The position numbers and the translations under genes are program-made. The notes beneath the pieces were generated by a model. The model was not told the origin of the DNA and did no database searches. It was given only the letters and a program-made list of their open reading frames with translations. Below are positions 23,707 through 26,219 of a DNA stretch of 26,219 bases, piece by piece (the stretch's first letter is position 1; each line of letters starts with the position of its first letter). Location: assembly GCF_003436275.1 (NCBI RefSeq), contig NZ_QSOP01000027.1:1-26219 (forward strand), written 5' to 3'. The DNA comes from Collinsella sp. TM09-10AT (GTDB lineage: Bacteria; Actinomycetota; Coriobacteriia; Coriobacteriales; Coriobacteriaceae).

Positions 23707-25884
23707 ATGAATCTCCGCTCATCTCTTGCCTGCACCTCGAGCGATATCGCCCGCTGGGGGCTGCGCTCCGTCCTTAAGCGCCAGGGCGGCGTACTTCCCG
23801 GCCGCATCGCCATGAAGATCGACCCCGAGCTGCTAAGCGACCTCGCGAGCCTGGTCGACCGCAGCGTGGTGATCACCGGTACTAATGGCAAGACCACCAC
23901 CTCCAACCTCATCGCCGACGCCGTTGCCGCCAGCGGCGCCACCGTGGTGTGCAACCGCGCTGGCAACAACATGGAGCCGGGCGTGGTGGGCGCGTTGCTC
24001 GAGGCGCGCGGCAACCTTAAGCGAACGGCCAGCAGCAAGCGCGTAGGCGTCTTTGAGTGCGACGAGCTCTACACGGTGCGCGTCCTGCCCAAGCTCAAGC
24101 CGACCTACTTTGTGCTGCTCAACCTGTTCCGCGACCAGCTGGACCGCTACGGCGAGATCGACCATACCCAGGACGTCATCGCCCATGCGTTGGAGCTCTC
24201 TCCGACGACAACGCTCATCTACAACGCCGACGATCCGCTGTGCGCCTCGATCGCCGCGCGCGTCCCCAACACGAGCATCGCCTTTGGCATCGACGGCGCC
24301 ACGGGCACCGAGTCCGACCGCATTAGCGACTCGCGTTTTTGCTCGCAGTGCAACGCCCCGCTGGAATACGACTATGTGCAGTACGGACAGCTGGGCGCCT
24401 ATCATTGCCCTTCGTGCGGCTGGGGTCGCCCCGCGCTGCTCCGCCGCGTGACGGGCGTTGAGCTCGGCTGCGACGGCTACGGCTTTGACCTGGCCTTTGG
24501 ACCTGAGGCCAACGCGCCCGCCGTGCACATCGCCACGCGCTACAACGGCCTGTACATGGTCTATAACGTCGCCGCCGCCTTCTTTGCGGCGCACGAGCTG
24601 GGCGTGGACGCGGCGCACCTGCAGCCCACGCTTAATGCCTACGTGCCCGCCGGCGGACGCATGGGCCGCTGGGATATTGCCGGCCGCACCGTCGAGGCCA
24701 ACCTGGCCAAGAATCCCGTGGGCTTCGATCGCCAGATCCAGTCCATTAAAACGGCAGGTGGCAGGCTCTGCGCCTTCTTCCTAAACGATAACGATGCCGA
24801 CGGCCACGATGTCTCGTGGATCTACGATGTCGACTTCGAGCGCATCGCCGACACGCCGGGTCTTGTCGCCTTTGCCGGAGGCACGCGTGCGCACGACATG
24901 CAGGTACGCCTCAAGTACGCCGGCATCGATGCCGCGATTATCTCGGACATCGCGCAGGCGATCGGTGCCGTGGCAGACGAGGCCGCCGATGACACCTTCT
25001 ACGCCGTCGCCAACTACACGGCCTTCCCGCCGCTGGTCAAAGAACTCGACGGGCTGAAGGGTGCCGATGCAGCCACGGTTGCTGCCCGCGCCGTAGTCCG
25101 TGCCGACGGCAGCGCTCTTCCTGTCGGCATCGCGCCGGTCGAGCTTTCGCGTCCCCTGCGCATCGTCTACCTGTATCCCGATGCCCTTAACCTCTACGGT
25201 GACGGCGGCAATGTTATCGCGCTCGAGCGCCGCTGCGCCTGGCGTGGCATTCCCGTGCGTGTAGACGAGGTCCGTATGGGCGAGACGCTTGATTTGACCG
25301 ATGCCGATATCGTCATGATGGGTGGCGGCTCCGACCGCGACCAGCTAGCCGTGGCACACGAGTTGCTCGCCCAAAAAGACAAGGTCGCGGCCTATGTTGA
25401 GGATGGCGGCTCACTGCTTGCCATCTGCGGCAGCTATCAGCTGCTCGGCCGTTCGTACTATATGGGCGAGGATCGCATCGAGGGTCTGGGCGTCATTGCC
25501 GCCGAGACAGTGCGCGGCTCCGACCGCCTGATCGGCAACGTCGCCGTCAAGACCGACCTGGCACCCGAGCCCTTTGTGGGATTCGAGAACCACGGCGGCC
25601 GCACCCTGCTCGACGCAGAGGCGACGCCGCTCGGAACGTCCGTCGTCGTGGGCACCGGCAACAACGGCGACGATGGCTTTGAGGGCCTCATCCACAAGGG
25701 AGTCATCGGCACGTACTTACACGGGCCGGCACTGCCCAAGAACCCCGAGCTCGCCGACTGGCTCATCGCCCACGCCCTCGAACGCCGTGGCGACGCACAG
25801 GCCGCCGCCCTGTTGCCGCTCAAACCCCTCGACGACGCCTACGAGCACGCCGCCCACGACGCCGCCATGAAGCTCCTCCCCTAG
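23707..25884 (+). CDS. murT-gatD: Fused MurT-GatD lipid II isoglutaminyl synthase
   Basis: A single 725-residue chain carrying both subunits of the enzyme that amidates D-glutamate in lipid II to D-isoglutamine. The MurT part (1 to about 460) has the Mur-ligase P-loop TGTNGKTTT (57-65), a four-cysteine zinc ribbon (Cys212, 215, 234, 237), KNPVGFDRQ and the acidic DNDADGHDVSWIYDVDFE (361-378), which in S. aureus MurT completes the amidase triad. The GatD part (about 483-700) has nucleophile Cys574 in LAICGSYQLLG and His672 in GTYLHGP. In Staphylococcus and Streptococcus these are two genes, murT and gatD. The two halves are joined by about 20 Ala/Val-rich residues. AGGAA lies upstream of the ATG. 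It is the last gene of a three-gene run. Confidence 0.93.
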   Translation: MNLRSSLACTSSDIARWGLRSVLKRQGGVLPGRIAMKIDPELLSDLASLVDRSVVITGTNGKTTTSNLIADAVAASGATVVCNRAGNNMEPGVVGALLEARGNLKRTASSKRVGVFECDELYTVRVLPKLKPTYFVLLNLFRDQLDRYGEIDHTQDVIAHALELSPTTTLIYNADDPLCASIAARVPNTSIAFGIDGATGTESDRISDSRFCSQCNAPLEYDYVQYGQLGAYHCPSCGWGRPALLRRVTGVELGCDGYGFDLAFGPEANAPAVHIATRYNGLYMVYNVAAAFFAAHELGVDAAHLQPTLNAYVPAGGRMGRWDIAGRTVEANLAKNPVGFDRQIQSIKTAGGRLCAFFLNDNDADGHDVSWIYDVDFERIADTPGLVAFAGGTRAHDMQVRLKYAGIDAAIISDIAQAIGAVADEAADDTFYAVANYTAFPPLVKELDGLKGADAATVAARAVVRADGSALPVGIAPVELSRPLRIVYLYPDALNLYGDGGNVIALERRCAWRGIPVRVDEVRMGETLDLTDADIVMMGGGSDRDQLAVAHELLAQKDKVAAYVEDGGSLLAICGSYQLLGRSYYMGEDRIEGLGVIAAETVRGSDRLIGNVAVKTDLAPEPFVGFENHGGRTLLDAEATPLGTSVVVGTGNNGDDGFEGLIHKGVIGTYLHGPALPKNPELADWLIAHALERRGDAQAAALLPLKPLDDAYEHAAHDAAMKLLP

Positions 25885-25890
25885 CACCCC

Positions 25891-25929
25891 ACCACCACAA
25901 AGGGGACAGGTACCTTTGTGGTGGTTTTC
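25891..25929 (+). terminator. REP-like palindrome that can serve as murT-gatD terminator
   Basis: ACCACCACAAAGG (25891-25903) and CCTTTGTGGTGGT (25913-25925) are perfect 13-bp arms around GGACAGGTA, followed by TTTT. It begins seven bases after the stop codon. The AAAGGGGACAGGT core resembles the GGGGTCAGGTT core of the palindrome at 18518-18580, so it may be a dispersed repeat used as a terminator. Confidence 0.65.
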
Positions 25930-25968
25930 CAGTTTGCCAACGATATACGCGCCGGCAAAAAAGTCTGC

Positions 25969-25974
25969 TATACT
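25969..25974 (+). promoter_or_regulatory. -10 element of the tRNA-Glu gene
   Basis: TATACT ends 10 bases before the first base of the mature tRNA, the usual place for a tRNA promoter. A convincing -35 is not visible at normal spacing. Confidence 0.55.
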
Positions 25975-25984
25975 CTTTCCCGCT

Positions 25985-26061
25985 GTCCCCATCGTCTAGC
26001 GGCCAAGGACGCCACCCTTTCAAGGTGGATATCGCGGGTTCGAATCCCGCTGGGGGCACCA
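25985..26061 (+). tRNA. tRNA-Glu (anticodon TTC), CCA encoded
   Basis: The acceptor stem GTCCCCA (25985-25991) pairs with TGGGGGC (26051-26057). The anticodon stem CCACC/GGTGG encloses the loop CTTTCAA with TTC at 26019-26021. The T arm GCGGGTTCGAATCCCGC is canonical. Discriminator A is followed by an encoded CCA ending at 26061. All arms fold, so the gene is intact. Confidence 0.97.
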
Positions 26062-26071
26062 TTTGAAATGC

Positions 26072-26105
26072 AAAGCCCGTTACCCTTGTGGTGACGGGCT
26101 TTTTT
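26072..26105 (+). terminator. Intrinsic terminator of the tRNA-Glu gene
   Basis: AAAGCCCGT (26072-26080) pairs with ACGGGCTTT (26094-26102) and the stem can extend by ACC with GGT. A run of T follows to 26105. Confidence 0.9.
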
Positions 26106-26219
26106 CTTCTCCAACGCCGGGATTCGAACCCGACAGGGTGCGGAGCTGAGGAAACGCGTAAGCGTTTGGTACCGTCAAGATTCTTTCGCAAATTGATCGA
26201 GGCGGCCTCGGCCCCGCCT

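Noticed and set aside
25820..26191. 123-residue minus-strand ORF over the tRNA-Glu gene
   Set aside because: Contains the PPAGFEPAIS type string that arises from translating tRNA T-arms; it is an artefact of the tRNA locus.
26109..26200. Complete minus-strand tRNA (for example tRNA-Ser or selC)
   Set aside because: Only the T-arm fits; the 3' side CGTTGGA has no partner in the upstream 90 bases and no anticodon arm can be folded.

Overview
The window looks like a chromosome segment from a high-GC, anaerobic actinobacterium of the Coriobacteriia, most likely Collinsella or a close relative. This rests on GC-rich codon use, the general look of the proteins (a one-chain MurT-GatD, GldA-type dehydrogenases, a multi-cluster ferredoxin protein) and Gram-positive AAAGGAGG-type ribosome binding sites. 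No database search was possible, so genus level is inference.

Bases 1 to about 10,830 are accessory DNA. They run from the 3' end of an IS30-type element, across an AT-rich scar and an N-terminally truncated type III methyltransferase (mod) remnant, to an intact type III restriction subunit (res), a DUF4238 gene, a small orphan ORF and a GmrSD-like DUF262/DUF1524 nuclease. An opposed integration module follows: a ribbon-helix-helix-like protein, a tyrosine integrase and an excisionase-like protein on the minus strand, and a divergent cI-like repressor with an array of GTAC-type operators. This is a defence island whose right edge lies against the 3' end of guaA, a known insertion target for genomic islands. 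The gap between repressor and guaA (10,215-10,832) has no convincing gene but holds seven exact copies of the octamer TTACTCCC in both orientations; the same heptamer TACTCCC occurs at the end of guaA.

Bases about 10,830 to 26,219 are housekeeping backbone. guaA (minus) diverges from a type I L-asparaginase gene. Next come a small XRE regulator and an unknown gene, divergent around a perfect 26-bp palindrome. A minus-strand run follows: a four-cluster 4Fe-4S protein, the GTPase gene ychF and a DUF1648-like membrane protein, preceded by two GldA-like dehydrogenases and an iron-containing alcohol dehydrogenase separated by intrinsic terminators. On the plus strand, two overlapping helical-repeat genes of unknown function lead into a single gene that fuses MurT and GatD, which amidate lipid II. 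A tRNA-Glu(TTC) with its terminator closes the window.

The most unusual parts are the TTACTCCC array beside guaA, the restriction subunit lacking an intact methyltransferase, the one-chain MurT-GatD with two uncharacterised partners, the XRE/unknown divergon, and two REP-like palindromes sharing a GGGGnCAGGT core.
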